From positions 31,313-95,312 of the forward strand of contig JAJZWN010000001.1 in NCBI GenBank assembly GCA_021846695.1: 64,000 nt of DNA, given 5' to 3'. Positions within the stretch are counted from its first letter, which is position 1; each line of letters opens with the position of its first letter. The translations under genes and the position numbers were made by a program. The DNA comes from Thermoplasmata archaeon (lineage in GTDB: Archaea; Thermoplasmatota; Thermoplasmata; Thermoplasmatales; Thermoplasmataceae). This document shows, one piece after another, positions 18,204 through 26,872 of the stretch. The notes under the pieces are model-generated. The model was not told where the DNA came from and ran no database searches. It saw only the letters and a program-made list of their open reading frames with translations.

Positions 18204-18499
18204 CTTGAATCATACCTCCTAAGTTTTTTGTATATTTTTCTTTTCTCCTTGGTTCTGTCTTCCGGTTTCAGCAGTATAGCATCGCCCTGGATATCATACC
18301 AGCCATCGCCAAACTCCACACGGAATACAGCACCGGTTTTGGGTATGTTACATACCCTGTTTCCGGCATCTATTGCGATCATATTCCTTGACTCATCAAT
18401 TATCTTACCATTAATGCCAACATTATTCATGTTAGGCGAATTCTTGACTTTAATACTCTTACCGATTAATTCCTTTAAATAGACTTCATTGGTATTCAT
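18200..18499 (-). CDS. rnp1: RNase P protein subunit p29 (Rpp29/Pop4)
   Basis: A 99-residue protein component of ribonuclease P, which trims tRNA 5' ends. The Sm-like barrel is visible in LIGKSIKVKNSPNMNNVGINGKIIDES, followed by the MIAIDAGN and IPKTGAVFRVE pattern. Location between SUI1 and S17 is the standard archaeal place. It overlaps both neighbours by four bases. Confidence 0.93.
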   Translation of the reverse strand: MNTNEVYLKELIGKSIKVKNSPNMNNVGINGKIIDESRNMIAIDAGNRVCNIPKTGAVFRVEFGDGWYDIQGDAILLKPEDRTKEKRKIYKKLRRYDSR

Positions 18500-18795
18500 G
18501 CCATCTGCACCTTGAATCCCATGCTTTCCAGCTCTTTCTTCATAACATCCCTGTGATCGCCCTGCAATTCTATGCTTTTCCCATCTTTTACGGTTCCGCC
18601 TGAAGCCGCCTTTTTCTTCAATGCTTTGGCGATTTCGTTGATGTTTTCTGTTTTTGGGTCTATTCCATCAATAACTGTGACAAGCTTTCCATATCGTCTC
18701 TTGTCAACACTGATTTTTACAAGCTCACTGTCACGGTTAAATCCTTCCCAAGGCTGCAGTTCCTTTGGCATTCCTGTGAAATCTTTATCTTTCAT
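18496..18795 (-). CDS. SUI1/eIF1-like translation initiation factor (aIF1)
   Basis: A 99-residue factor that helps start-codon selection on the small subunit. The family core YGKLVTVIDGIDP, IAKALKKKAASGGTVKDGKSIELQGDHRDVMKKELESMGFKV is clear. It overlaps the L29 end by one base and p29 by four. Placement beside L29 is conserved in archaea. Confidence 0.95.
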   Translation of the reverse strand: MKDKDFTGMPKELQPWEGFNRDSELVKISVDKRRYGKLVTVIDGIDPKTENINEIAKALKKKAASGGTVKDGKSIELQGDHRDVMKKELESMGFKVQMA

Positions 18796-18989
18796 TATCT
18801 TTTTTCCTCCATTATGGTAAGTATCCTGGCTATCTGCTTCTTTATTGAGTGCATTGTGCCCGGGCTTGCTGGAGCTCCACCCATTGCAATTGCAGATCTC
18901 TCTTTAAGAAGAGACTCTTTCAATGATTTTAATTTTTCATTCAGTTCTTCCGGAGTCATCTCCCTCAATTCTCTGGCCTTCATTTCCAT
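18795..18989 (-). CDS. rpl29: Ribosomal protein L29 (uL29)
   Basis: A 64-residue helical hairpin protein near the tunnel exit. It starts MEMKARELREMTPEELNEKLKSLKESLLKERS and ends with SIKKQIARILTIMEEKR. The family length is normal. It lies one base after S3. Confidence 0.96.
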   Translation of the reverse strand: MEMKARELREMTPEELNEKLKSLKESLLKERSAIAMGGAPASPGTMHSIKKQIARILTIMEEKR

Positions 18990-18990
18990 T

Positions 18991-19641
18991 TCATTCTACC
19001 TCGTTACTATCTTCATTTTCTGGTTTCTCTGGTGCAGCAGGAATCTTGGCAACCGTATTAATTGATATTTCATCAGGAAGACGGTAATCCTGTCTTAGTA
19101 GCCTGACATATATGCCTATGGCACCTGTTTTGAGCATGGCCACTGAATAGCCACTTATCACTCCAGATCTGGCCGGCTCTCCAGAGTATTTTATCTCACC
19201 AAACATGAATTTCTGGGTTCTGGCACGCTCACCTGATATCTTTCCGCCTATTCTTATCAGAACCCCTCTTGCATGCTGGTCTATTATTCTCCTCAGCGTT
19301 GTGTTTCCTGCCTTTCTATAATTCCAGCCTTTTTCAAGGGACAGTGCTATTTTCTTTGAAATAATCTGGGGGTTAAGGTCCGGGTTCTCGACTTCCTTGA
19401 CCTCTATCTGCGGTGATTCAAGCCCGTATTTTGATTCAAGAGTTGCGGTCATGGCCTTTATTTTAGACCCGTGCCTTCCTATTACAAGGCCTGGCCTGTT
19501 TACATACAGTGTTATATTTGTTCCGAACGGTGTTCTCTTCATCTCCATGCCACCGAAACCTGCACTATCATTTTCAGACTGTAAATACTCGGTAACAAGC
19601 AGCTTTTTAATGTTATCACTAACAAATTTCTTCTCCTTCAT
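18991..19641 (-). CDS. rps3: Ribosomal protein S3 (uS3)
   Basis: A 216-residue protein with the KH domain [26 protein letters not shown] and the C-terminal [24 protein letters not shown] pattern. The last 16 residues are acidic ([11 protein letters not shown]), a smaller version of the tail on L24. Gaps to L22 and L29 are four and one bases. Confidence 0.97.
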   Translation of the reverse strand: MKEKKFVSDNIKKLLVTEYLQSENDSAGFGGMEMKRTPFGTNITLYVNRPGLVIGRHGSKIKAMTATLESKYGLESPQIEVKEVENPDLNPQIISKKIALSLEKGWNYRKAGNTTLRRIIDQHARGVLIRIGGKISGERARTQKFMFGEIKYSGEPARSGVISGYSVAMLKTGAIGIYVRLLRQDYRLPDEISINTVAKIPAAPEKPENEDSNEVE

Positions 19642-19645
19642 CTAA

Positions 19646-20095
19646 TCACTCCTTTTCATTTTCTATTACAACTACATCCAGATTTATGAGGTCTTTAAAG
19701 AATGCCCCGGCCCTTCCATATGCTTTCGGGGTAAATTTTTTAATCATCCTTCCCTTAGATGCGGAGATATGGTATATCTTTAAGTCGTCTGTTAATCCCT
19801 TAAATTCTGCGTTTGCTGAGACATCATCAAGCAGTTTTTTGAATGCCTTGACAGCCTTGACTGGATACCTTCCAGGGCCAATAGCCTTCCTGTGCGAAAC
19901 TGAATCAAGATATCTGAAATATGGAACTGCCATTTTCTTTTCCAGAACAAGATCCAGTGCATTTTTGGCTGCCTCCAGGTTCATGCCCCTGATGAAATGG
20001 GCAACGTTAACCGCATCCTTCATAGATATATCTGTCTCTTTTACCTGCGCTCTAGCGTGCTTTTCTGGCATGTTATCTATACTGTATCCTTTCAT
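19646..20095 (-). CDS. rpl22: Ribosomal protein L22 (uL22)
   Basis: A 149-residue protein lining the exit tunnel. Archaeal features are ARAQVKETDISMKDAVNVAHFIRGMNLEAAKNAL, the YPVKAVKAFKKLLDD helix and the KGRMIKKFTPKAYGRAGAFFK beta-hairpin. Four bases separate it from S19 and from S3. Confidence 0.96.
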   Translation of the reverse strand: MKGYSIDNMPEKHARAQVKETDISMKDAVNVAHFIRGMNLEAAKNALDLVLEKKMAVPYFRYLDSVSHRKAIGPGRYPVKAVKAFKKLLDDVSANAEFKGLTDDLKIYHISASKGRMIKKFTPKAYGRAGAFFKDLINLDVVVIENEKE

Positions 20096-20099
20096 AATA

Positions 20100-20555
20100 T
20101 CACTTCAGTGGCAGGAATTTTGATGACCTTGTAGCTCCGACTCCTGGACCGGAATGCTTTACTTCTTTTCTCGTCGGTGCAAACTCTCCCAGATAATGAC
20201 CTATCATTTCTGGCTTTATTTCAAATTTTAAATAGGATGTGCCGTTGTAAAGCTCTATTTTCTTGCCTATAAACTGGGGAAGTATGATAATGTCTCTTAC
20301 ATGAGTCTTAATTATTTCTTTCTCACCGAGAAGATCGTCAAACACTTTTTTTTGCTCGTGATTCATTTCCCTGTTATAAGATCTCCTTACACGTGCCGGG
20401 AAAATTTCCAGAAGTTCCGGAAGCTCCATTTCTTCCAGTTCTTCTATGGACTTTCCACGGTAGGAAAACTCCCTTGCCCTTCCTGTTATAGCCTTCTGGG
20501 CTTTTCGGGCCCTTCTTTTAATAGATTTTACTGTTACCTGTCTTCTAACTACCAT
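20100..20555 (-). CDS. rps19: Ribosomal protein S19 (uS19)
   Basis: A 151-residue protein with the archaeal N-terminal extension ([28 protein letters not shown]). The uS19 core follows: [58 protein letters not shown]. It overlaps L2 by seven bases. Confidence 0.97.
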   Translation of the reverse strand: MVVRRQVTVKSIKRRARKAQKAITGRAREFSYRGKSIEELEEMELPELLEIFPARVRRSYNREMNHEQKKVFDDLLGEKEIIKTHVRDIIILPQFIGKKIELYNGTSYLKFEIKPEMIGHYLGEFAPTRKEVKHSGPGVGATRSSKFLPLK

Positions 20556-21247
20556 TTCTTATCCCTCCTTTTAGGTGATAATCTACCAACCTTGGCACCT
20601 GGTGGGGCACCTCTTGCTACTGTGCTTGGTCCTCCAACGTGCTGGTGGTTTCCTCCTCCATGTGGATGGTTGACTGCATTCATTGCTACACCCCTCACAG
20701 TGTACGCCCTTTTAGCCTTACTCTGTAGATATTTGATGTGTCTCCCTGCCTTCAATATAGGTATATCCCTGGCTCCAGAACCTGCAACAACCCCTACAGT
20801 GGCATGGCAGTTCGGGTTCAGCTCCCTGGTTTTACCCGAGGGAAGCTTAACCGATACATAATTCCCGTGACTTATTATAAGGCCGGATGATCCTGCTGTT
20901 CTGCAAAACTTTCCACCATCGCCGGGATGGTTTTCAATGTTGTATACATAAGTTCCATCATCGATCTTGGAAAGTGTTGTGGTTGTACCTAGGTTTGAAT
21001 TGCCCATTTCTCCAGAATACAGTTTCTGCCCTTTAAATGCACCATTAAAGGCTATCATATAATTTATTTCATTTTTTTCATTTTTTAATGACAGAATTGG
21101 AGCATTTCTTCCCGGAGCCTGCACAATATCGTATACTGTGTAATTTCCATCAGAAAGATGCTTTATTTCTGATAGATGTCTATGGCTCGGGCTCATATAT
21201 GTTAATGAGCCATGTCCTCTTCTCTGTGCTACTATATGTTTTCCCAT
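20549..21247 (-). CDS. rpl2: Ribosomal protein L2 (uL2)
   Basis: A 232-residue core protein of the peptidyl transferase region. Seen are [40 protein letters not shown] and the invariant [38 protein letters not shown], which holds the conserved histidine. L23 ends 10 bases upstream. Confidence 0.98.
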   Translation of the reverse strand: MGKHIVAQRRGHGSLTYMSPSHRHLSEIKHLSDGNYTVYDIVQAPGRNAPILSLKNEKNEINYMIAFNGAFKGQKLYSGEMGNSNLGTTTTLSKIDDGTYVYNIENHPGDGGKFCRTAGSSGLIISHGNYVSVKLPSGKTRELNPNCHATVGVVAGSGARDIPILKAGRHIKYLQSKAKRAYTVRGVAMNAVNHPHGGGNHQHVGGPSTVARGAPPGAKVGRLSPKRRDKKW

Positions 21248-21257
21248 TCATTTCACC

Positions 21258-21506
21258 TTAGAATATTCCAATCCTTCCGCCTATTTCTTCAGCAGAGTAA
21301 TCAGAGGAAAGCCTTGCAATTGCTTTTTTCCCCTTTTTTGTGATAAGGATGTTGAGTCCTTCCACCTTCACGTCAAACCTCTCTTCGATTTCTTTTTTTA
21401 TATCTGCCTTTTTTGCCCTGCGATCAACAATGAATGTCAATTTATTCTCCTTCTCCATCATTAGTGTAGTCTTTTCAGTAACTACCGGAGATATTATGTA
21501 ATCCAT
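21258..21506 (-). CDS. rpl23: Ribosomal protein L23 (uL23)
   Basis: An 82-residue tunnel-exit protein. It begins MDYIISPVVTEKTTLMMEKENKLTFIVDRRAKKADIKKEIEERFDVKVEGLNILITKKGKKA, matching the short archaeal form. It is immediately adjacent to L4 with no gap. Confidence 0.97.
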   Translation of the reverse strand: MDYIISPVVTEKTTLMMEKENKLTFIVDRRAKKADIKKEIEERFDVKVEGLNILITKKGKKAIARLSSDYSAEEIGGRIGIF

Positions 21507-22277
21507 TTAATCCACCTCCCTCAAATTCTCTATTGCCGATGCCGTGTATATAGTCAGCCTACCTGGGTTTCCGCCTGGAGCAAGCTTGGTTATGCTGAGA
21601 CTATTCAGGGATGCAAGATCAACTCCGGGAAGGGATGAAAATGCCCTGAGATTTTCGCTGGAAGATCCAACTATCAAAAGGCTTTTAGGCTGTTTATATG
21701 TCCTGTTTCTCATTTTACCTCTTCCTGCCCTGATTTTCTTCCCGTTTTTAGATCTTAGAACGTCATCATATACGCCTAAATTTGCCAGTACCTGAACTGC
21801 GTCTTTGACCTTTTTTATGTTCTCTATATCATCTTCCACAACTATCGGAAAAGTCAGCTTATCTACATAATCCTCAGAAATCTTATGCCCACGTGCAATT
21901 ATACGTTCCTTGTTGGCTGTCATTGCTATGGCACTTAATTTTGCCATTTTTCTTTCTTTTTTATTGATTTTCTTGTACAGTACCTTATCACTTCTCGGGG
22001 ATAGAGCACTTCTACCGCCTACCATACTGGCAAGCAATACACCTCTGGATCCACTGGCAAGTCTTGGAATCCTGGAAATACCATGGTTTGGGCCAAGGTT
22101 ATGCCCAACTCTTCTTGTTCCTGCAAGTGGACTTGACCCATAGGGCTGCCTCATTGAAAGGGATATAGCCCTGAAAGCCTTGTGAATAAGATCTTCTCTT
22201 GGATCAATATCGAATACAGGAGGTAAGTCTATTTCCTTGCTGACCTCCCCGTCTATAGAATAAATATTAGCCTTCAT
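21507..22277 (-). CDS. rpl4: Ribosomal protein L4 (uL4)
   Basis: A 256-residue protein in the archaeal form. IDLPPVFDIDPREDLIHKAFRAISLSMRQPYGSSPLAGTRRVGHNLG and the GRSALSPRSDKVLYKKINKKERKMAKLSAIAMTA stretch are diagnostic. A GTG at 22286 is part of the ribosome-binding sequence GGGTGAT that overlaps the L3 stop. The ATG at 22277, one base after that stop, is the preferred start. Confidence 0.97.
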   Translation of the reverse strand: MKANIYSIDGEVSKEIDLPPVFDIDPREDLIHKAFRAISLSMRQPYGSSPLAGTRRVGHNLGPNHGISRIPRLASGSRGVLLASMVGGRSALSPRSDKVLYKKINKKERKMAKLSAIAMTANKERIIARGHKISEDYVDKLTFPIVVEDDIENIKKVKDAVQVLANLGVYDDVLRSKNGKKIRAGRGKMRNRTYKQPKSLLIVGSSSENLRAFSSLPGVDLASLNSLSITKLAPGGNPGRLTIYTASAIENLREVD

Positions 22278-22278
22278 T

Positions 22279-23271
22279 TTAATCACCCTGCTTTGATTCT
22301 CTGGAGATGTATGTTATCTCAACCTTTTCTGCATTTGATACTTTCTGTCTTGCCGGGTCCCTTAGTTTTATTAACCTCTTAGCAGGACCGGATATGGACC
22401 CGTAAAGTAATATATAATCATTCCTTACCAGGCCGTAGTTGAGGAAACCGCCCTTAACGTTAATTTCATCAACATTGTCCTTTTTTCCGAATTTCATAAC
22501 TCTTATATTATGTAAGGTCCTCTGATGCAGACCAACCTGACCTGCCTGAGGTACAGTATTCCTTACCCAATCAGGATGCCACGGACCAAGAGTTCCTATC
22601 ATTCTCCTGTGTTTCCTGTTACTTCTGGGCAGAAGTTTTACACCGAATCTTTTTACTACACCCTGAAAACCCTTCCCTTTTGTAACTGAAATTACATCAA
22701 CAAAAGAGCCTTCAGCATTGAAATCGGAGAAGTGCAATTCCTTGCCAAGCTTCTCTTCTGCTAGTTTAATTCTGTCAGCGATTGTAGATCCTGCTATTCT
22801 AACCTCGAATATCTCCGGGGTTTTATTAGGTATTCCTGTAACAAGTTTTGGATTAGTATTAACCAGCAGACGTACATCTGCCACATCCTTGATCTCTACA
22901 TTTTTTGAATCCTTATTCTTGATTTCGGGTATCCTCTTAAAAACTTCTTTTTCAATATTTTCCGCCCTCTTTTCAGTGAATACTCTAAGGCCATTGTCAC
23001 CATCTTCATAGTAACGAATAGCTATAACATTCAATGGAGGGACTTCTACTACTGTTACAGGCACCATGATGGTTTTTCCAGCTGTTACACTGGTTTTCCT
23101 ATAATCTGTTACCTGAACGTGTGTCATTCCTACCTTATATCCAGCGAATGCCTGAATTTTCGACTTGCCTTCTATCTCTGGCCATGATCGAATTCCAGCC
23201 CCAATCTTTTTAGCACGTACTCTGGGATAGTACGCCATTGATCCCCTACGGGAATGATGCGGTGTTGCCAT
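22279..23271 (-). CDS. rpl3: Ribosomal protein L3 (uL3), first gene of the superoperon
   Basis: A 330-residue protein starting MATPHHSRRGSMAYYPRVRAKK, with FAGYKVGMTHV, SVTKGKGFQGVVKRFGVKLLPR and GTLGPWHPDWVRNTVPQAGQVGLHQRT as archaeal L3 marks. A GGTGATATAAA ribosome-binding sequence precedes the ATG, so this message has a leader. All genes from here to nop5 run in the same direction with gaps of at most about 28 bases, so they are probably one transcription unit or a few nested ones. Confidence 0.97.
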   Translation of the reverse strand: MATPHHSRRGSMAYYPRVRAKKIGAGIRSWPEIEGKSKIQAFAGYKVGMTHVQVTDYRKTSVTAGKTIMVPVTVVEVPPLNVIAIRYYEDGDNGLRVFTEKRAENIEKEVFKRIPEIKNKDSKNVEIKDVADVRLLVNTNPKLVTGIPNKTPEIFEVRIAGSTIADRIKLAEEKLGKELHFSDFNAEGSFVDVISVTKGKGFQGVVKRFGVKLLPRSNRKHRRMIGTLGPWHPDWVRNTVPQAGQVGLHQRTLHNIRVMKFGKKDNVDEINVKGGFLNYGLVRNDYILLYGSISGPAKRLIKLRDPARQKVSNAEKVEITYISRESKQGD

Positions 23272-23624
23272 TTTATATCACCAACCGTTACACTTACTAT
23301 ATTGCCAATAAATTGCAATATTCCGGGTTGCTATTTGCATTGCCCAATGTGTATGGTTAAATTGCGAAAGGTTATTGGATTAATATTTATTAAGTTTGTT
23401 ATTATAATTTCTTATTTTCCTAACAATTTCTACGGATAATTAATCTGTTCATTGTTTAAACGAAAATGTACTATAATAGATTTATCTTTTATAATGCTGG
23501 TGACAATCACTTAATAAATATTGTTAATGTGGCACCAACTAATCTATTACAGACATTTCGAACTGAACATAATGAATATCGTAATTTATTGCCAATTATT
23601 AATTTTCAAAAATATTATATTATT
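23272..23624 (-). promoter_or_regulatory. 353-base gap with probable promoter of the ribosomal superoperon
   Basis: No coding potential is seen. On the minus strand there is a TATA-like AATAAATATTA at about 23381-23391, which would place transcription about 90 bases before the L3 ATG. A second weaker A/T box (AATTTATTGG, about 23305-23314) would give a leader of about 12 bases just containing the L3 ribosome-binding site. Which is used cannot be told by eye. The part beyond 23450 is AT-rich DNA downstream of the metallo-beta-lactamase-fold gene, with no clear structure. Confidence 0.4.
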
Positions 23625-24239
23625 CTATGAGCAATTATAAGGTTCTCCATGAGACGGCAGTATGGTTACAGGGCATAAATCTTTAATTTTGTGTAGGGAC
23701 TCTCTAGCATCTTCCATATTCTGCGTGAACATGGGGTCAATCTTAAATTTTTTTCTCTTAATAGTAAATGCATCACCAACGAATATTGCGTTTTTCTCTT
23801 TATAATATATGGATACATTATCCTGAGAGTACCCTGGCGTATCTATAACTTCCAGGAAATCAATTTCCATTTTATTATAAGAATATACGTGCTGAATTCC
23901 CTCAAATCTTAACCCCTTTCCTTCTATTTCCAGAATTCCCTTTAATTTAGGGCCATTTTTCATGGTTCCCATGCCGCGTTTAGGCACATATATTTTAGGA
24001 TTGTAAGTATCGTAAATATCACGCAATGCACCTACATGAATGTAATCTACAGCGGTTATCAACACATAGTCGGGAGAACTACCAGTTGCACTATAATAAT
24101 CCATTATTTTATTGAAGTCTGCCTGTATCCCGGCATCTATCTGAATGGTAGTACCATTACGTTTTAGTACATATGTATGAACAACCGTGCCAGGTATCAT
24201 ATCGATGGTCTCAGGAAAATTAAAAACAATTTTAGACAA
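23625..24239 (-). CDS. Metallo-beta-lactamase-fold protein lacking most metal ligands
   Basis: A 204-residue protein with the MBL fold order: N-terminal IDMIPGTVVHTYVLKRNGTTIQIDAG, then the loop where the family has THxHxDH. Here that loop reads LITAVDYIHVGAL, so two histidines and the aspartate are gone and only the last histidine remains. The next ligand is also changed (TPGYSQD instead of PGHS). The later GDAF aspartate and the LPSHGEP histidine are kept. It is probably non-hydrolytic or binds metal differently. It is the last gene of the oxidase-linked run, 32 bases after ctaB. The function is unknown. Confidence 0.82.
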   Translation of the reverse strand: MSKIVFNFPETIDMIPGTVVHTYVLKRNGTTIQIDAGIQADFNKIMDYYSATGSSPDYVLITAVDYIHVGALRDIYDTYNPKIYVPKRGMGTMKNGPKLKGILEIEGKGLRFEGIQHVYSYNKMEIDFLEVIDTPGYSQDNVSIYYKEKNAIFVGDAFTIKRKKFKIDPMFTQNMEDARESLHKIKDLCPVTILPSHGEPYNCS

Positions 24240-24271
24240 TACATTTACCTCCTATCACAAATATATTAAAA

Positions 24272-25138
24272 TTATATAAAAGGGTATATTATTATGACGA
24301 GCAAAAGAATCAATAGATACATATTTGAAAATCCGAATGCACTTCTGAAATATTTTTTGTTATATTGCTTAAAGGCTGGTCTGGCGACGTAGTAGAGTAA
24401 GATAGCATCCATGATTACTGCTATAGGCAGATATGCAAGTCCAAGTTTAATTGCGGGTACTAGGAATGGTATAAGAGAGTAAAAGACAAGTATTACCGTA
24501 TTGACGATAATCCAGAATTCAGTTTTTTTAACACCAACCATTGCAGGTAACATTGGAACCTTACTAGATTTATAATCATCAACATTATTTATGGAAAGAT
24601 TCCAGAAGTGAGTGGGTGTCCACATGAATACAAGGAAAGCTAGAAATAGCGATGTAAGTGAGACCGAATTTGTTAGGGCTGCCCATCCTGCAAGGGCAGG
24701 AAAGCCACCTGCTATTCCACCTATGACAATATTAAGGCTAGTCCTCCTTTTAAGAAATACAGTGTACAAAAATACATAACTAAGGAACCCTCCAAAGATA
24801 AATAATGCTGTCAGTAAATTTATGAATAATGAGCTAACTGCGAATGATACAATAATCATAATGAGAGCGATAGAGAATATATAATTTCTTGTGTTTTCAT
24901 TTAGTGTGCCTGATCTGGACCTGGTCCTCTTCATTTTTGTATCTATATCCATATCATAGATGTTATTGAACATGCTTGCTGACATAGAGCCAAGAGTTCC
25001 AGTAAGTATAAGCAAGAATAACAACATTGGATGAGAGAAACTGCCCGGTGCTAGAATAAAAGCTGTGACGGCAACTAAATCTATTAAAATCGTAATTTCC
25101 AGTTTAGTTATTTTCATGAAGTTTGCTAATTTACTCAT
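24272..25138 (-). CDS. ctaB: Protohaem IX farnesyltransferase (haem O synthase)
   Basis: Attaches the farnesyl chain to haem B to make haem O, for the terminal oxidase. The 288-residue UbiA-family membrane protein has about eight helices. The prenyl-diphosphate/Mg motif NNIYDMDIDTKMKRTRSRSG lies near residue 60. A second conserved loop, FLVFMWTPTHFWNLSINNVDDYKSSKVPMLP, contains the CtaB-typical WTPTHFW. It lies 48 bases after coxB on the same strand, so it is probably co-transcribed with the oxidase. Confidence 0.95.
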   Translation of the reverse strand: MSKLANFMKITKLEITILIDLVAVTAFILAPGSFSHPMLLFLLILTGTLGSMSASMFNNIYDMDIDTKMKRTRSRSGTLNENTRNYIFSIALIMIIVSFAVSSLFINLLTALFIFGGFLSYVFLYTVFLKRRTSLNIVIGGIAGGFPALAGWAALTNSVSLTSLFLAFLVFMWTPTHFWNLSINNVDDYKSSKVPMLPAMVGVKKTEFWIIVNTVILVFYSLIPFLVPAIKLGLAYLPIAVIMDAILLYYVARPAFKQYNKKYFRSAFGFSNMYLLILLLVIIIYPFI

Positions 25139-25186
25139 ATTTAGTCACCCTGCTTAAAGTAATAATTTAAGATAAAATAAAAATAT

Positions 25187-26014
25187 TTATGCACCAGCTG
25201 ATGGTGGTGCTGTTGTGCCATTATAGTAGTTGTTAGGTCCGTAGTTTTCAGAATACCCGTCAAGGTGGAATTTCTCTACCATCTCACCGTGTACTGTTGT
25301 GTTTAACCAGCTTTCATACTGTGTTTTAGGTAACACAAATGCCGGACCCCTCATATGGGCATGTCCGAGTCCGCAGAGCTCTACGCACTCAAAGTGGAAT
25401 TCCCCTGTCTCTGTAATATTGGTCCATATGTAATTATAATGCCCCGGAAAAGCGTCAACTTTAGAGACATTAATTAGATAGAACGAATGCATTACATCAA
25501 CACTGGTTACATTGAACTGAATCGGAGTATCTGCTGGCAGTACAACAAAGTGCCTTGATGATGCGCCATTGGGATATATGAATATCCACTGCCACTGGTA
25601 GCCTATTACCTTAATATCCATATAGTGGTGGGCATCTGTGGGAGCTGATGGTGCGGCCCCTGCAACCCTTATTCCGTATGCAGGTGGTAGATCGTAGACC
25701 AACAGTGACAGTAATATAAGCACCACGAAGAGAACGAATAACTTGAAAATGGTTTTATTTCCACGTTCAAGGTTTTCAATTCTTCCCGGCCTCATATCTA
25801 CATCCTTATTGTACTTTGAATTTTCAAAGTCATCCGCTTTTTTTGGCTTGTAACTTTTTAGGAATACATACACATACCATAGAGCAAAACCTGCCCCTAT
25901 TAAAATACCAGGGACGATGTATGCTAAGAATATGGATGTAATCTCCGCTCCCGTAATGGAGCCTCTTGGTATCAGATGATACACACTTGGTAATATATTA
26001 TATAGTTCTAACAC
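25187..26014 (-). CDS. coxB: Haem-copper oxidase subunit II with CuA site
   Basis: Accepts electrons from the donor through the binuclear CuA centre. Two N-terminal helices (about residues 25-48 and 90-112) are followed by a cupredoxin domain outside the cell. This carries the aromatic GYQWQWIFIYPNG, the first CuA histidine in VDVMHSFYLI and the loop CVELCGLGHAHM with both cysteines, the glutamate, the second histidine and the methionine. All CuA ligands are present. GTG 26014 is preferred because the GTG at 26023 lies inside AAGGTGA, the likely ribosome-binding site. It follows the sulfocyanin gene by 10 bases. Confidence 0.95.
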   Translation of the reverse strand: MLELYNILPSVYHLIPRGSITGAEITSIFLAYIVPGILIGAGFALWYVYVFLKSYKPKKADDFENSKYNKDVDMRPGRIENLERGNKTIFKLFVLFVVLILLSLLVYDLPPAYGIRVAGAAPSAPTDAHHYMDIKVIGYQWQWIFIYPNGASSRHFVVLPADTPIQFNVTSVDVMHSFYLINVSKVDAFPGHYNYIWTNITETGEFHFECVELCGLGHAHMRGPAFVLPKTQYESWLNTTVHGEMVEKFHLDGYSENYGPNNYYNGTTAPPSAGA

Positions 26015-26024
26015 TTTTCTCACC

Positions 26025-26639
26025 TTATTTTATTGTATAGTACGGTACATGAACCGAAGAGCTAACTATTACAAATACGTACATCCCTGCCTCTGCATGG
26101 GTGGTTAATCCGCACACTGCCCAGTAATGGCCTGGTTGTGTGTCATTCCACCATATGGATCTGTAATGTGCAACGTTTCCATACCATATTGGATCTATTG
26201 TACCCGTACTATTTATGACCTTTTGGACATGCACACTGGTATGTGCCCATATGGGCCCACGTGCCCACTGTGATTTATATGGAAGTTCGAATTTAAGTGT
26301 ATGTGGCTTAACCTCATAATTTGTCATATTGGCATGTATATCTGCATTAGCAGGCAGATATATGGTCATAGCACCATAGGACGTACCGTTGAAATTAAAT
26401 GGATATGCGTTGGGATGACCATTTCCCTCTCCCCATGCAGCAAGTGAAAGGTTCACTATTTGAACCTTTGACCCGTTGACGGTGGTATTATAGTACGGGA
26501 TTGCCTTGTAGCTGACCTTGCCCTGGTCCGACATAACTGTATTCGTTGGCTGGTAAGAAGCTACAGTTATCCCAATGGCCGCTATTAGTACTATAGCTAT
26601 GGCCAGAACCGCAAACGCTGCCTTTGTTACTGGTTTCAA
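26025..26639 (-). CDS. Sulfocyanin-like blue copper protein, membrane-anchored
   Basis: A single-copper electron carrier, likely the donor to the oxidase in acidophilic archaea. An N-terminal hydrophobic helix (residues 4-26) anchors a roughly 175-residue cupredoxin domain on the outside. The type 1 site is visible as KPHTLKFEL (first His) and CGLTTHAEAGM (Cys, His, Met). The start is inferred to be TTG 26639. GGAAGGTGGT is the ribosome-binding site, and TTGA overlaps the stop of the upstream small subunit. A reading from GTG 26648 begins inside that site. Sulfocyanin is established in Ferroplasma as part of the iron-oxidising chain; that role here is inferred. Confidence 0.9.
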   Translation of the reverse strand: MKPVTKAAFAVLAIAIVLIAAIGITVASYQPTNTVMSDQGKVSYKAIPYYNTTVNGSKVQIVNLSLAAWGEGNGHPNAYPFNFNGTSYGAMTIYLPANADIHANMTNYEVKPHTLKFELPYKSQWARGPIWAHTSVHVQKVINSTGTIDPIWYGNVAHYRSIWWNDTQPGHYWAVCGLTTHAEAGMYVFVIVSSSVHVPYYTIK

Positions 26640-26863
26640 CTGAACCACCTTCCCATAAATACCTGGAGAAATAGCCAGAGGCTAAACCATATGGCTATTA
26701 TGATTACAGCCACAGCATACGGGTTTTTCCATATGCCCACTTCTCCATATTCAAGGTCGTCGTCCCCCAGTTCCATATCCACATCTTCATAACTATACGA
26801 AGATGCCACTCCAGTTTTATTCTTGCTTATTGTTTCTGCATTTTCTTTATTTATATTATCCAT
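26636..26863 (-). CDS. Small single-helix oxidase-associated protein
   Basis: A 75-residue protein with an acidic cytosolic head (residues 1-45, including MELGDDDLEYGE) and one transmembrane helix (about 50-70, AVAVIIIAIWFSLWLFLQVF). It lies between the fused subunit I/III gene (nine-base gap) and the sulfocyanin gene (TTGA overlap), so it is very probably a structural small subunit of the same complex, like the subunit IV peptides of other oxidases. No sequence family is recognised. Confidence 0.85.
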   Translation of the reverse strand: MDNINKENAETISKNKTGVASSYSYEDVDMELGDDDLEYGEVGIWKNPYAVAVIIIAIWFSLWLFLQVFMGRWFS

Positions 26864-26872
26864 TTTTTCACC

